DNA of 64,000 nucleotides from a virus: positions 118,330-182,329 of IMG/VR virus record IMGVR_UViG_3300026097_001223; one strand, given 5' to 3'. The position numbers and the translations under genes were made by a program. The notes beneath the pieces are model-generated. The model saw nothing but the letters and a program-made list of their open reading frames with translations, had not been told where the DNA came from and ran no database searches. Shown in pieces: positions 15,166 through 23,947 of this stretch (its first letter is position 1; each line of letters starts with the position of its first letter).

Positions 15166-16191
15166 ATGACAGTGAAAATTTCAAACAATATATGGCCGAT
15201 AGCAGCGGTTATTCTGCTTGCGTCGTCTTCGGGATGGGCATTGGAAGATGCCGACGGTGAAGCAGACAGCAGCAGTCTTGTGGTCACAGAAAGTACCACA
15301 ACGACCAACAGTACCGTTAACAGTACAAACACCAATACCAACACCAATAATAATACGGTGAATAGTACTAGCACCAGTACTAATACCAATAACAATGTGT
15401 TGAGTGGTGGTACTAACAATACCAACACAAACATCAACACCAATAATAATATACTAAGTGGTGGTACTGACAACAAAAACACCAATATCAACACCAATAC
15501 CAACAACAGTACTATTAATCAAACAACCAACAATACCAGTAACAGCACGATTAATAATACAACCAACTCAACCATTGATCAGACAACCGACAGCACTATC
15601 AATCAAACCACTGACAGCACTATCGATCAAACTGTTGATCAAACTGTTAACAGCACTAACACAAACACAAACACAAACAACAATACCAATGTTAACACTA
15701 GCACCAGCAATAACACCAACACCAACAATAACAACAACAAGAGCGATGTGACACAAACCATCAAGTCACCGCCGCCCAGTGCCATTGCTCCTACTGTGAA
15801 TGCAGGCGGTAATGATACTTGTACTGTGAGTTACAGTGCCGCAGTGCAGAGTCAGGTACTGGGCATTGCAGGTGGCGGCCATGTTCGTGATCTAAACTGT
15901 GAACGCCTAAAGAATTCTAAACAGTTATACAACATGGGCATGAAGGTTGCGGCTGTGAGTTTGATGTGCCAGGATCCAAAGGTATTTACAGCAATGGAAA
16001 TGGCTGGAACACCTTGTCCGTTCAACGGCAAGATCGGTGAAGAAGCCAAAGAAATGTGGGCAAAGTATCCAGAACTGAAGCCTACAGAACAGGAAGAGGA
16101 AACCAGACGCAATGACACACTCAAGGGCATTGGCTGGGGCATACTCGGCAGTGCTCTGCTCATGTATGCTACTGGTGGCGCCGCTTTCTAA
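15166..16191 (+). CDS. exported protein with long Asn/Thr-rich repeat, 341 aa
   Basis: ATG 15166 follows GGGGAG and begins a clear signal peptide (VKISNNIWPIAAVILLASSSGWA). The in-frame ATG at 15148 has no such site. Residues about 40-200 are a low-complexity run of NTNTN, TNNN, STI and TIDQTTDS repeats. The conserved C-terminal domain starts at PPPSAIAPTV, has three to four cysteines (DTCTV, LNCERL, LMCQD, GTPCPF) and ends in a hydrophobic stretch. Proteins with this repeat-plus-Cys-domain layout recur in marine T4-like phages. Probably cell-envelope located; role unknown. Confidence 0.75.
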   Translation: MTVKISNNIWPIAAVILLASSSGWALEDADGEADSSSLVVTESTTTTNSTVNSTNTNTNTNNNTVNSTSTSTNTNNNVLSGGTNNTNTNINTNNNILSGGTDNKNTNINTNTNNSTINQTTNNTSNSTINNTTNSTIDQTTDSTINQTTDSTIDQTVDQTVNSTNTNTNTNNNTNVNTSTSNNTNTNNNNNKSDVTQTIKSPPPSAIAPTVNAGGNDTCTVSYSAAVQSQVLGIAGGGHVRDLNCERLKNSKQLYNMGMKVAAVSLMCQDPKVFTAMEMAGTPCPFNGKIGEEAKEMWAKYPELKPTEQEEETRRNDTLKGIGWGILGSALLMYATGGAAF

Positions 16192-18160
16192 AGCGGGTCC
16201 TCACGACAACCACACATTCCAAGCACCTGACCACAACGAAATAAAAGATTGGTGGGTAGGCCAGGGCGGCAGCATTGACAGTTATCTTTATTCAGAAAAC
16301 TCAACCACAGGATCGGACGGCGTGTTAGGCAATGAACACATCTGCATAAGAGACGATGTCAACAAAGTGTATGTGGGTCGTTCAGATGTCTGCGTTAATA
16401 GGTCAATGGACTCAACCTATAGTTATATACAGATCGACGAGATAGACTGGGCCACACAGGAATACATTGTGGGACAGACAGGTGACTTGATAGGCGACAC
16501 TTCTCAGTATTGGGATGGTTGTTATACAGTCAATCAAGGATGGGGTGGAACTTCAGGCGGATCATGTCCTACTATTAATGATCAATACGTTGGTGCGGCG
16601 GATGGACAGATTAACTTTGGTTATGTAGAACGCACACTAACAAACCTCGCCGCAATAAACATCGCACTGGAGCAGGCTGGTATTGAAGCAACAGGCTACA
16701 ACTATTCGTGGAGCATAAAGAACAACGATGCTGAATACAAAGACAGTGGTAATGGCAGAAACACACCAGATACGTTCTATGTGGAAGTGGTTATTCGTGA
16801 CACACAAGGAAATGCAGTGTTTTCTAAAACCTATGACTACAGTCAATATTACAGTAGTTGGACACCTGTTACAGGAGAGGAAACATTTGCCGATCCTTTT
16901 GATGTAAGCACACTGGAATCTATTCAACTGAATGTCACAGGTAAGGATTTGGGATACTGGGCAGGATACTATGGTCCAGAGTTCAAGGATCCTTCGATAA
17001 AACTTAACTACAGATACGCAGGCAATCCTGTGGCAGAAGAAAGCCTAGAGGATACGGTATTGCTGTCAGCACAGTGTTCAGCAGATCCTACATTCTCCCC
17101 AGAATGCCCAGGCTACAATGACGCATTTATGGCTAACATAAACACAGGAGCACCTACAATAGACGATGTCACAACTGGGATGCTAGATCCTATAACAGAC
17201 ACTGCTTCAACGGGAGGATTTTCTAATGACCCAATGGATACAACAAATAATGGATTGGTGGGAATGGCATCGTCTTCGCCAGCACCAGGATCAAATGTGC
17301 AAGAAACACAAGCCGCAACCTCAGATACAGCAACAGAATCAGTTGCAGAATCAACAGGCGAAACCAGCACAGGAGCAGGAAGATCACTGAATGCCAATGA
17401 ACTGAACGCACTCAGTGCCGCTGAAGATGTAGCCAGTGCCGCAACCAGCATAGCCGCAGAGAGTAGCACACAGAGTCTTACAAGCAGTAACACCGGCACT
17501 AGCACAGGGGCTCCTGGCACCACAGGCGGCTTTGACACCAACGGTGTTGCGGGTGCTTCTAACTTTGGTGGCGGCTTTGGCGGTAGCAGTTTTGGTTCAG
17601 ACAGCACCAACTCAGGAATGGATTCTAACATGGGCAACACAGGAATGGACAGCAACTCAGGCGATTCTGCTAGCATGGATCTTGCCATGGGCGGGTCAGT
17701 GCAAACTGAAGATATCACAGGTGAATCTGCACTGAGCGCATCAGAGCAGTTGACTCAAGGTGCTGACATGGCAGACATAGAACTGGCCAGTTTGGATTTG
17801 GATTTGATACGAGACATTGTGAACAGTGTTGCAGAACGCACACTACAAGATATCAAAGACGAACAAGAAGACAGTATGGAAGAAGCCAATGAGGCCAGCA
17901 TTGCACAAGCCAACGCAGAAGAAGATAGACTGGCACAGGCTGCAATGGCAGGCAGCACAGATGAATCAGCACTGGTAGCACTGTTGGGATATAATCCCGA
18001 CTTTAGAGCATATCAACAACCGCAAATGGCAGACGGTGATTTATACCCGCCAAAGGATATATACACGGACAAGAAAAACTATGACAATCCTGCAGCTCGA
18101 TTTTTCAATGGAGCCAGCGATGCAAAACACAAGTCGATGGTAAGGAGCCAATACAGATAA
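16112..18160 (+). CDS. large exported protein, 682 aa, unknown
   Basis: The start at ATG 16112 lies inside the preceding gene (80-base overlap), but it supplies a convincing signal peptide (ALAGAYSAVLCSCMLLVAPLSKA). The N-terminal half (about residues 30-310) is a folded, aromatic- and Gly-rich beta-type region with paired cysteines. The middle (about 350-560) is low-complexity, rich in Ser, Thr, Ala and Gly. The C-terminal part is helical and acidic (LIRDIVNSVAERTLQDIKDEQEDSMEEANEA), then a short basic tail. It sits at the head of a cluster of envelope-type proteins. Function unknown; a periplasmic or surface structure is inferred. Confidence 0.7.
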   Translation: MTHSRALAGAYSAVLCSCMLLVAPLSKAGPHDNHTFQAPDHNEIKDWWVGQGGSIDSYLYSENSTTGSDGVLGNEHICIRDDVNKVYVGRSDVCVNRSMDSTYSYIQIDEIDWATQEYIVGQTGDLIGDTSQYWDGCYTVNQGWGGTSGGSCPTINDQYVGAADGQINFGYVERTLTNLAAINIALEQAGIEATGYNYSWSIKNNDAEYKDSGNGRNTPDTFYVEVVIRDTQGNAVFSKTYDYSQYYSSWTPVTGEETFADPFDVSTLESIQLNVTGKDLGYWAGYYGPEFKDPSIKLNYRYAGNPVAEESLEDTVLLSAQCSADPTFSPECPGYNDAFMANINTGAPTIDDVTTGMLDPITDTASTGGFSNDPMDTTNNGLVGMASSSPAPGSNVQETQAATSDTATESVAESTGETSTGAGRSLNANELNALSAAEDVASAATSIAAESSTQSLTSSNTGTSTGAPGTTGGFDTNGVAGASNFGGGFGGSSFGSDSTNSGMDSNMGNTGMDSNSGDSASMDLAMGGSVQTEDITGESALSASEQLTQGADMADIELASLDLDLIRDIVNSVAERTLQDIKDEQEDSMEEANEASIAQANAEEDRLAQAAMAGSTDESALVALLGYNPDFRAYQQPQMADGDLYPPKDIYTDKKNYDNPAARFFNGASDAKHKSMVRSQYR

Positions 18161-18354
18161 TGGAAGCAATAATATTTGCAGGCGCACTCAGTTATTTTGG
18201 GTTTGCCGGAGCAGAATGGGCACATGAAAAAGTAGAAAAATACTTTGAAAAACAATCAGAACAAGTAGAACAACAAGAAGAAAATCGCCCAGCACAGGGC
18301 AAGATACGGCTGATTCAACGCGGAAAAGTCGTTGCCGAAACAAAACTAGATTGA
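18160..18354 (+). CDS. small membrane-anchored protein, 64 aa
   Basis: N-terminal hydrophobic helix (IIFAGALSYFGFAGAEWA), then a highly charged Glu/Gln-rich helix (EKVEKYFEKQSEQVEQQEE) and a short basic end. TAATG overlap with the previous stop. Unknown. Confidence 0.6.
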   Translation: MEAIIFAGALSYFGFAGAEWAHEKVEKYFEKQSEQVEQQEENRPAQGKIRLIQRGKVVAETKLD

Positions 18355-18364
18355 GGAGTTATAC

Positions 18365-18742
18365 ATGGCAGAAGAAACAATCAAACCTACAACACCTGTA
18401 GAAAATGCAACCGTAACAGTGGACAAAGATGCCATTGATGGTGCAGATCTCAACGGAGACGGACACGTTTCTAAAGAAGAGATGGATATGCATTTAGAAT
18501 TTAAACGCAAAGAACTCGAAGACAAAGACGCACAGCGTGACGCAATTCGCAAGATGGCCTGGTTTTCACTGTTTGGTCTTCTGCTGTACCCAATTGGTAT
18601 TTTCCTTACCTCAGCGTTTGGCTTAGACACAGCAGCACAACTAATTGCTGACATTGCTCCAACTTATTTTGCTTCAATTGCAGTGTTGGTTTCTGCATTC
18701 TTTGGAGCTGATGCATTCGCTAACAAAGGCAAGAAACAATGA
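18365..18742 (+). CDS. EF-hand membrane protein, 125 aa
   Basis: One canonical calcium-binding loop: D28-L-N30-G-D32-G-H34-V-S36-K-E-E39, with all ligand positions filled. After a charged helix there are two hydrophobic spans (MAWFSLFGLLLYPIGIFLTSAFG and FASIAVLVSAFFGADAF). It follows GAGGAG and overlaps the nuclease gene by ATGA. EF-hand proteins next to secreted-type nucleases occur in marine T4-like phages. Possibly senses or binds calcium on one side of the membrane. Confidence 0.85.
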   Translation: MAEETIKPTTPVENATVTVDKDAIDGADLNGDGHVSKEEMDMHLEFKRKELEDKDAQRDAIRKMAWFSLFGLLLYPIGIFLTSAFGLDTAAQLIADIAPTYFASIAVLVSAFFGADAFANKGKKQ

Positions 18743-19203
18743 CACAAAATGAATATGACGTCGTTGTGATTAATGTGGTCGATGGCGACACTGTGGACGT
18801 GGACATTGATTTGGGCTTTGGTATTACACTAAGAGACGAACGAGTACGTATCATGGGCATTGACACAGAAGAAAGCCGCACGTCAGACAAGGTAGAAGAC
18901 TTGTTTGGCGAAACTGCTAAGGCTCGTGTGAAAGAACTTATGAAGTCTGGCGCCAAGCTCATTACCACTGAAGACAAGGGTGGTGAAGATATGAAAGGCA
19001 AGTTTGGTCGCATCCTGGGAGACTTCCGTCTACCAAGCGGCAAGACACTTACCGAAACTCTCATTGAGGAACATCTTGCCGTTCCCTATCACGGACAGAG
19101 CAAGGATGATATCCGAGCACAACACCTTGCCAACAGAGAGCAACTGCTCAATGAAGGTGTTGTTAGTAAAGAAGAATATGAAAAAAGGTTAAAAGATGAC
19201 TGA
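18739..19203 (+). CDS. thermonuclease (SNase-like) nuclease, 154 aa
   Basis: Staphylococcal-nuclease fold: VVDGDTVDVDIDLGFG holds the calcium-binding Asp residues, RVRIMGIDTEES gives the first catalytic Arg and the Glu, and KGKFGRILGDF gives the second Arg. All expected active-site residues are present. Family members are calcium-dependent and cut DNA and RNA. There is no signal peptide, unlike many secreted relatives, so it may act in the cytoplasm, for example on host nucleic acid. It sits between an EF-hand protein and a lipase. Confidence 0.88.
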   Translation: MTQNEYDVVVINVVDGDTVDVDIDLGFGITLRDERVRIMGIDTEESRTSDKVEDLFGETAKARVKELMKSGAKLITTEDKGGEDMKGKFGRILGDFRLPSGKTLTETLIEEHLAVPYHGQSKDDIRAQHLANREQLLNEGVVSKEEYEKRLKDD

Positions 19204-19933
19204 TCATATCAAACACTGCCATTTAATGGCCCGGTGCGCCGGAACGGCTTATCTTGATGGTGCAGACGCCAAGGCAAAATTCAAAGAGTTAGGATTCACT
19301 GGACACAAGTTTTTTGACAAAGATGGTGCACAGTGTCATGCAGTTTGGAACACTGACATGTATGTGTTGTGTTTTAGAGGAACAGAACCAGATGAACTCA
19401 GTGACATTAAAGCTGATCTCAATGCTTGGCCAGATCGCGGCGAAAGCGGCGGGTTGGTTCACAACGGCTTTCAGAATGAAGTTGACAAGCTGTGGAGCGA
19501 TATAGAAAAGCATGTTGAAAAAAACTGCAAAGACAAACTGTTTTACATCTGTGGTCACAGCCTAGGTGGTGCAATGGCTAGTGTAGCCGGCAGCAGATAC
19601 AAAGATTCTGTGCACTGTGTATACACCTACGGTTCTCCTCGAGTTGGCAACGGCGCCTGGGTACGCAGCTGGAAAGATGTTCCACACTATAGACACAAAA
19701 ACAACAATGACATTGTAACCAGTGTGCCGTTTTGGTTCATGGGCTATAGACATCACGGGTCGTTGCGCTACATCAACTTTTACGGTAATGTCCGCAAGTT
19801 GACACCCTGGCAAAAGATCAAAGACAGCTGGAGAGGACGCTGGGCAGCATTGTGCACAGGTTCACCGTTTGACGGAGTAGCTGATCACGACATTGGTGCT
19901 TACATTGAATTTACAGGACGAAACAATGATTGA
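19196..19933 (+). CDS. class 3 lipase-like hydrolase, 245 aa
   Basis: Alpha/beta hydrolase with nucleophile elbow GHSLGG (Ser near residue 121), the oxyanion-side CFRGTEPDE block, YTYGSPRVGN, and a downstream Asp-His region (NNDIVTSVPF, ADHDIGAYIEF). This is the class 3 (fungal-type) lipase arrangement. No signal peptide. Possible roles are membrane remodelling or lysis help; substrate unknown. Overlaps both neighbours. Confidence 0.87.
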   Translation: MTDHIKHCHLMARCAGTAYLDGADAKAKFKELGFTGHKFFDKDGAQCHAVWNTDMYVLCFRGTEPDELSDIKADLNAWPDRGESGGLVHNGFQNEVDKLWSDIEKHVEKNCKDKLFYICGHSLGGAMASVAGSRYKDSVHCVYTYGSPRVGNGAWVRSWKDVPHYRHKNNNDIVTSVPFWFMGYRHHGSLRYINFYGNVRKLTPWQKIKDSWRGRWAALCTGSPFDGVADHDIGAYIEFTGRNND

Positions 19934-20195
19934 CCGACTATTTGATGATACACTGTGGATATATACAGCAATACTTGGCTCAGTGTTTGGTGCAGCATTT
20001 CTTGCATACTTTAAAGACACAAGAGCAGGGCTATGGTGCTACGCCAAGCTGGATGAAACGCTGGATTTTCTTGTTGAGCGCTGGGGCTGGACTTGGTTTG
20101 AACAACCCGTGGATGCATGGCGTAAAAAGTATCCATATGTTACCAAAAAAATTGACGAATTAGAAAAACGCATAGAGGAGCTAGAACAAAAATGA
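19926..20195 (+). CDS. small membrane protein with coiled-coil tail, 89 aa
   Basis: ATG at 19926 overlaps the lipase stop. One hydrophobic span (WIYTAILGSVFGAAFLAYF), then a Trp-rich region and a C-terminal coiled-coil-like stretch (KKIDELEKRIEELEQK). Overlaps the next gene by ATGA-type spacing. Unknown. Confidence 0.6.
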   Translation: MIDRLFDDTLWIYTAILGSVFGAAFLAYFKDTRAGLWCYAKLDETLDFLVERWGWTWFEQPVDAWRKKYPYVTKKIDELEKRIEELEQK

Positions 20196-20353
20196 GTTGG
20201 ATTAAAGACAGACTATTTGAAAGAACAACCTGGGACGGCGCTGTTCTCATTGGTGCAGGACTGGCATTTTTGCTGTTCAAGCCAATTGCAAGTCTAGTAG
20301 CATATGGTGCAATAGCATATGGTGCTTGGACTTTATACACTAAAGAAAAATAA
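20192..20353 (+). CDS. small membrane protein, 53 aa
   Basis: ATG 20192 overlaps the previous stop; a GGAG lies upstream within the previous gene. One or two hydrophobic segments (AVLIGAGLAFLLFKPIASLVAYGAIAYGAW) after a charged start. Below 60 residues but the context and content support it. Unknown. Confidence 0.6.
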   Translation: MSWIKDRLFERTTWDGAVLIGAGLAFLLFKPIASLVAYGAIAYGAWTLYTKEK

Positions 20354-20368
20354 CAAAGGAATGGAAGA

Positions 20369-20989
20369 ATGGCTGACAAAGATCTAGGCGAAAGCATCGA
20401 AAACTTCGAGAACGAAGTAGAAAATCTAAAAAATACAAAGATGAAGATTTTTGGCATATCAATGACCCCAACCAATATAGGTGCGGCCTTGGCCCTGGTG
20501 TCAGCTATTCTTGGCACACTGTATGGCGCATTTGAAAGTTACAAAGCATTTCAAGAAATGAGCGAAAAGCTAGAAAAAATGGACATTGAAGCAGTAGAAG
20601 CTCGCAATGTTGCTATTGAAACCAAACTAGCTGATGCTATTGACTACACTCGCGACATTAAGAACGGACTGCGGGACGACATACTGCGAATCGAACAACA
20701 GGTCAACAGAATGGAAGACAAGGTAGAGGACAGCGAAGACCGTGTTAAAGACAGCCAAGACGCTATTGAAACACATCTAGAAACCATTCGTGACGAAATG
20801 AACGACGTAAGAAAGGATGTGGCACAGAGCACCCGTGAGATTGAAGGTCTAATGCGCGAAACTGAAAAAGACGTTCGTGATACCATGCGTAGCACAGAAG
20901 ACAGAATTGATTCAGACATGCGTCAACTTGACAAGGATCTTAACGAAAAGTTGCAGGAGGCATTAGACAACCCTCTTAACGATATGTAA
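20369..20989 (+). CDS. membrane-anchored coiled-coil protein, 206 aa
   Basis: A cytoplasmic helix, one hydrophobic span at about residues 35-52 (TNIGAALALVSAILGTLYGAF), then about 140 residues of heptad-rich, highly charged coiled coil (RIEQQVNRMEDKVEDSEDRVKD and onwards). ATG follows AAGGAATGGAAG. Could form a scaffold or rod at the membrane; resembles nothing I can name. Confidence 0.7.
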   Translation: MADKDLGESIENFENEVENLKNTKMKIFGISMTPTNIGAALALVSAILGTLYGAFESYKAFQEMSEKLEKMDIEAVEARNVAIETKLADAIDYTRDIKNGLRDDILRIEQQVNRMEDKVEDSEDRVKDSQDAIETHLETIRDEMNDVRKDVAQSTREIEGLMRETEKDVRDTMRSTEDRIDSDMRQLDKDLNEKLQEALDNPLNDM

Positions 20990-21050
20990 TCGAAAAAATA
21001 TTTGAGTGCACAAGAGCAACCTAAGTTGCCGCGCACAGGAGCTAGAAAAA

Positions 21051-21488
21051 ATGATCGCTGAATTAGCAGCCGCTAATGCCGCGTTTGATGTTATCAAGCA
21101 AAGCATTCAGAACGGCAAAGAAATCTACGAGGCTGGCGAAGCAGTTGCGGAATACTTCGGACTAAAAAACGAAATACAAAAACGAGCACACGAACACGGA
21201 TACAAAAGTGATCTTCAAGCGTTCATGGCCGCTGAACAACTCAAGAAACAAGAAGATGAATTGAAGAACATGATGATCTATCAAGGCCGCGGCGGCATGT
21301 GGAACGACTGGCTAAAGTTTCAATCAGACATGAAAAAATCTCGCGACGAAGAAGCTAGACAAAAGAAATTGGCAAAAGCCAAACGCAAGAAAGTGTTGAT
21401 AAATGTTTTAATTATCGCCAGTGCAGTAGTTGGAACTGGTGCACTTGTTGCTGCAGGAATTTATTTGTTAATTGCCTTAGCAAAATAA
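21051..21488 (+). CDS. helical protein with C-terminal membrane span, 145 aa
   Basis: ATG 21051 with CAGGAG upstream is preferred to the GTG at 21006. Mostly helical and charged, ending in a basic patch (KKLAKAKRKK) and one hydrophobic helix (VLINVLIIASAVVGTGALVAAGIYLLIALA). Last member of the envelope-type cluster. Unknown. Confidence 0.6.
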   Translation: MIAELAAANAAFDVIKQSIQNGKEIYEAGEAVAEYFGLKNEIQKRAHEHGYKSDLQAFMAAEQLKKQEDELKNMMIYQGRGGMWNDWLKFQSDMKKSRDEEARQKKLAKAKRKKVLINVLIIASAVVGTGALVAAGIYLLIALAK

Positions 21489-21497
21489 TTATGTGTT

Positions 21498-22229
21498 ATG
21501 GATAAGTTTAAAATTTATGATAATGATAAAAATCTCGGCAGACCATACAAAACAAAATGGGCTGGGATGGACAATGAAGATTTGTTCAATCATAATAAAA
21601 AACTTATGGAAAAAACAAGTCCGCATTGGATATATTTTACTAAAGATGTCTCTTACATAAGAAACAGCAACGGATTTAGAGAAAAATCATTTTCAGACGT
21701 TGACTGGGTAAACAGTATTGTGCTGTTTGGATGCTCGACTGTCGAAGGAGTAGGCGTAGCTGAAGAAGACAGTCTGCCCCGACAATTAGAATCGTTAATG
21801 AATATTCCAGTTGTAAACATGGGCATAGGAGGAGCAGCTGTAGATATAACATGCTGGAACTCTACAATTTTACATGATCACTACCCTATTCCTCGAGCTA
21901 TTGTGCATGTCTGGACTGGACTAGATAGATACAGCGACCTAACGGATGCCGGCACTTACAAAAAATCAAATCCAACCAGTAACGATTATCAAATTGTCCT
22001 AAATTGGGCACATAGGTCATTGGAATACATTAGGTCTGACAGAGCCATGTGGAAAAACAAAACTTTTTATATTGAAGGAACCTACTTTCGCGGAAACTAC
22101 GACGATCGGATAATGAAATTTAAAACAATTGATCTAGCCAGAGACTTATCGCATCCTGGTATACAAAGTCACAAACAAGCAGCCGCGAAAATAAAAGAAA
22201 GATTGTTAGAACAAGGGTTTCGCAAGTGA
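21498..22229 (+). CDS. SGNH-like hydrolase family protein, 243 aa
   Basis: Contains NSNGFREK and then IVLFGCSTVEGVGV, a GDSL-like block in which the usual Asp-Ser is Cys-Ser, an NMGIGGAAVD block and a C-terminal DLSHPGIQSHKQAA with the expected Asp and His. It shares the NSRGFRD / GGSxxxGxG arrangement with the twin genes at 49449 and 50288. Whether it is an active esterase is unsure. Followed by a long leader region with a promoter. Confidence 0.6.
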   Translation: MDKFKIYDNDKNLGRPYKTKWAGMDNEDLFNHNKKLMEKTSPHWIYFTKDVSYIRNSNGFREKSFSDVDWVNSIVLFGCSTVEGVGVAEEDSLPRQLESLMNIPVVNMGIGGAAVDITCWNSTILHDHYPIPRAIVHVWTGLDRYSDLTDAGTYKKSNPTSNDYQIVLNWAHRSLEYIRSDRAMWKNKTFYIEGTYFRGNYDDRIMKFKTIDLARDLSHPGIQSHKQAAAKIKERLLEQGFRK

Positions 22230-22278
22230 ATGGTTTATATATTGTTCTAGTACATTTATTATTTTTACAACATAAAGG

Positions 22279-22307
22279 TTGCAATACCAGTATAACTAGC
22301 ATATAAT
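22279..22307 (+). promoter_or_regulatory. sigma70-type promoter with perfect TATAAT
   Basis: TTGCAA (22279-22284), 17-base spacer, TATAAT (22302-22307). Predicted start near 22314, about 100 bases before the next ATG at 22412. Confidence 0.75.
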
Positions 22308-22333
22308 ACTAGTATGCTGTAAAAAGCATATCC

Positions 22334-22390
22334 GCTGCTCAATTCCCACTGAGCACCGTCAAGAAGGTTGACTCCCAATCAACCTTCTTG
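22334..22390 (+). other. two tandem hairpins in the leader of the gene at 22412
   Basis: TGCTCA (22336-22341) pairs with TGAGCA (22350-22355). CAAGAAGGTTGA (22360-22371) pairs perfectly with TCAACCTTCTTG (22379-22390) around a 7-base loop. No T-tract follows, so this is not a standard terminator. It could be an mRNA-stabilising leader, an attenuator or a small RNA. Confidence 0.6.
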
Positions 22391-22411
22391 CTTTGCTTAC
22401 TTGGAGATAAT

Positions 22412-22735
22412 ATGGATCTATTTTTACAATTTTTGACAACCATGGCCATAATGTATGCATTCATGCGTGTAGGACATTCGCTATCCAGTATACCACAAGA
22501 AGATTTAGAGCCAGTGGACGAAGATAATTTTGTAATTCTAGGTTACATTACACGGGAACAGGATGTCTTTTATGTGTGGAATTATGCCACAGATGAATTT
22601 CTTGGACAAGGCCGAACAAAGCATGAGCTCGAAGGTCATTTGCGAAGCAATTTGGATGAGTTGTATCAGCAGCTAAACATTGTAGACAAAGACAACGGAA
22701 TCACTCTGCAGGCATATCGTGAGCTTAACCAATAA
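22412..22735 (+). CDS. hypothetical protein with N-terminal membrane span, 107 aa
   Basis: ATG at 22412 follows TTGGAG; the frame extends upstream but only through the hairpin region. A hydrophobic N-terminal helix (LFLQFLTTMAIMYAFM) precedes an acidic soluble domain. Behind the sigma70-type promoter at 22279, so probably early. Unknown. Confidence 0.65.
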   Translation: MDLFLQFLTTMAIMYAFMRVGHSLSSIPQEDLEPVDEDNFVILGYITREQDVFYVWNYATDEFLGQGRTKHELEGHLRSNLDELYQQLNIVDKDNGITLQAYRELNQ

Positions 22736-22919
22736 TATCATTACACTACCTCAAGAGAAAACATTAATAGAATGGTTTCACTGGCTGAGCAATCATGGAT
22801 TTTATATCAAAGAACACTACGGATGGGTAAGTACAGACACAGGACTTGGTGTCCAGTTTTTCAAAGAAAGTCATGCTAACAGTGTTAGAAGTTTAATGGT
22901 TCTTAAACGCAATACGTAA
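22719..22919 (+). CDS. small hypothetical protein, 66 aa
   Basis: GTG start overlapping the previous gene by 17 bases. Soluble, aromatic-rich (IEWFHWLSNHGFYIKEHYGW). Unknown. Confidence 0.5.
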   Translation: MSLTNNIITLPQEKTLIEWFHWLSNHGFYIKEHYGWVSTDTGLGVQFFKESHANSVRSLMVLKRNT

Positions 22920-22936
22920 CTCTATCGGAGAGATAA

Positions 22937-23221
22937 ATGAGTGTTAAAAATTTAGCCAACGAAGCAGAACGCATGCTTGCAAATCTTTCTCTGAGAGATA
23001 AGTACAACCTATTTGAAATTGTGTTGCAACAGCTCGGAAAACGACAATCACCCGAGAAACAAGCAGAACTTAATGCGGTGTATCGGGCAATAGTGCAAGA
23101 TCGAGACACTGACAAGACCACGCTTAGGCAAAAAGAACGTGGGTATCAGAACAGTATCAGTGATGACATACGTGGCGGTGATTTGACTGGCAATGCTCGG
23201 AAAAACAGGAAAAAGGCATGA
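22937..23221 (+). CDS. small helical hypothetical protein, 94 aa
   Basis: ATG follows CGGAGAGATAA. Charged, helical, with a basic C-terminus (GNARKNRKKA). Overlaps the next gene by ATGA. Unknown. Confidence 0.65.
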   Translation: MSVKNLANEAERMLANLSLRDKYNLFEIVLQQLGKRQSPEKQAELNAVYRAIVQDRDTDKTTLRQKERGYQNSISDDIRGGDLTGNARKNRKKA

Positions 23222-23922
23222 AAGCACGAATTAGAAAGTACCCAACTTGGTTTGGTCCACATCACTTAGTTGAAAAGATCTTCTTCTGGGCAGAAAGCTG
23301 GGATGAATACGGATTGCCAGATCGTCCACAGTGGGTCCACAATGCCGGATCGTGGTATGCGGATACCTGGCTGGGTAGAGGACATTCTTGGTTGGCTGAA
23401 CGGTATATGGCGTGGCAGGAAGGTCGTCGTGTGAGTGTAAAACTTGATTCCTGGGATACTTGGAATGCCGACGACACACTGGCACATATTGTGTTGCCTA
23501 TGCTGGTTGATCTTAAACTGACCAAGCAAGGTGCTCCTAATGTTGATCCGGAAGATGTTCCAGAGAATCTTCGACCAGGCAAACTTGAAGTAGAACAGTA
23601 CAAGATGGATGGCACCGCAGATGCACTGTTCTTTAAGCGTTGGGATTATGTCCTAGACGAAATGATTTGGGCGTTCTCAGAACATGTCAAAGATTACGAC
23701 GAAGCAGAAGGACGGTTCCACACAGGCACAATTGACATGTTAAGTGTGCCCGTTGACGAAGCGGGCAATGAAGTTGCCGAGAAAGATGCCAAATACTTCC
23801 GCATGGATCGTGGACCCAACGACACCAGCCATTTTGACAAAGCAGGCTGGGAAGTGTATCATAATCGCAAGCAGAACGGATTCAGACTTTTTGGCAAATA
23901 CTACACCTGTCTGTGGAGTTAA
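23218..23922 (+). CDS. conserved phage protein, 234 aa, unknown function
   Basis: Soluble, Trp- and His-rich protein with blocks WFGPHHLVEKIFFWAE, DTLAHIVLPMLVDLK and FFKRWDYVLDEMIWAFSEH. This looks like a protein widespread in T4-like phages whose function is not established. No catalytic motif is recognised. Ends just before a TAAATA box. Confidence 0.75.
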   Translation: MKARIRKYPTWFGPHHLVEKIFFWAESWDEYGLPDRPQWVHNAGSWYADTWLGRGHSWLAERYMAWQEGRRVSVKLDSWDTWNADDTLAHIVLPMLVDLKLTKQGAPNVDPEDVPENLRPGKLEVEQYKMDGTADALFFKRWDYVLDEMIWAFSEHVKDYDEAEGRFHTGTIDMLSVPVDEAGNEVAEKDAKYFRMDRGPNDTSHFDKAGWEVYHNRKQNGFRLFGKYYTCLWS

Positions 23923-23925
23923 ATA
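23920..23925 (+). promoter_or_regulatory. late-type TAAATA box
   Basis: GTTAAATATCG spanning the stop of the previous gene, 23 bases before the ATG at 23948. Confidence 0.5.
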
Positions 23926-23947
23926 TCGCCACACCTACTGAGGCACT

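Noticed and set aside
15458-15751. Alternative-frame ORF inside the Asn/Thr-repeat gene
   Set aside because: It arises from the repetitive codons; no start signal and no independent features.
22334-22390. Terminator for the gene at 21498
   Set aside because: The hairpins lie after a strong promoter and lack a T-tract, so a leader structure is more likely.
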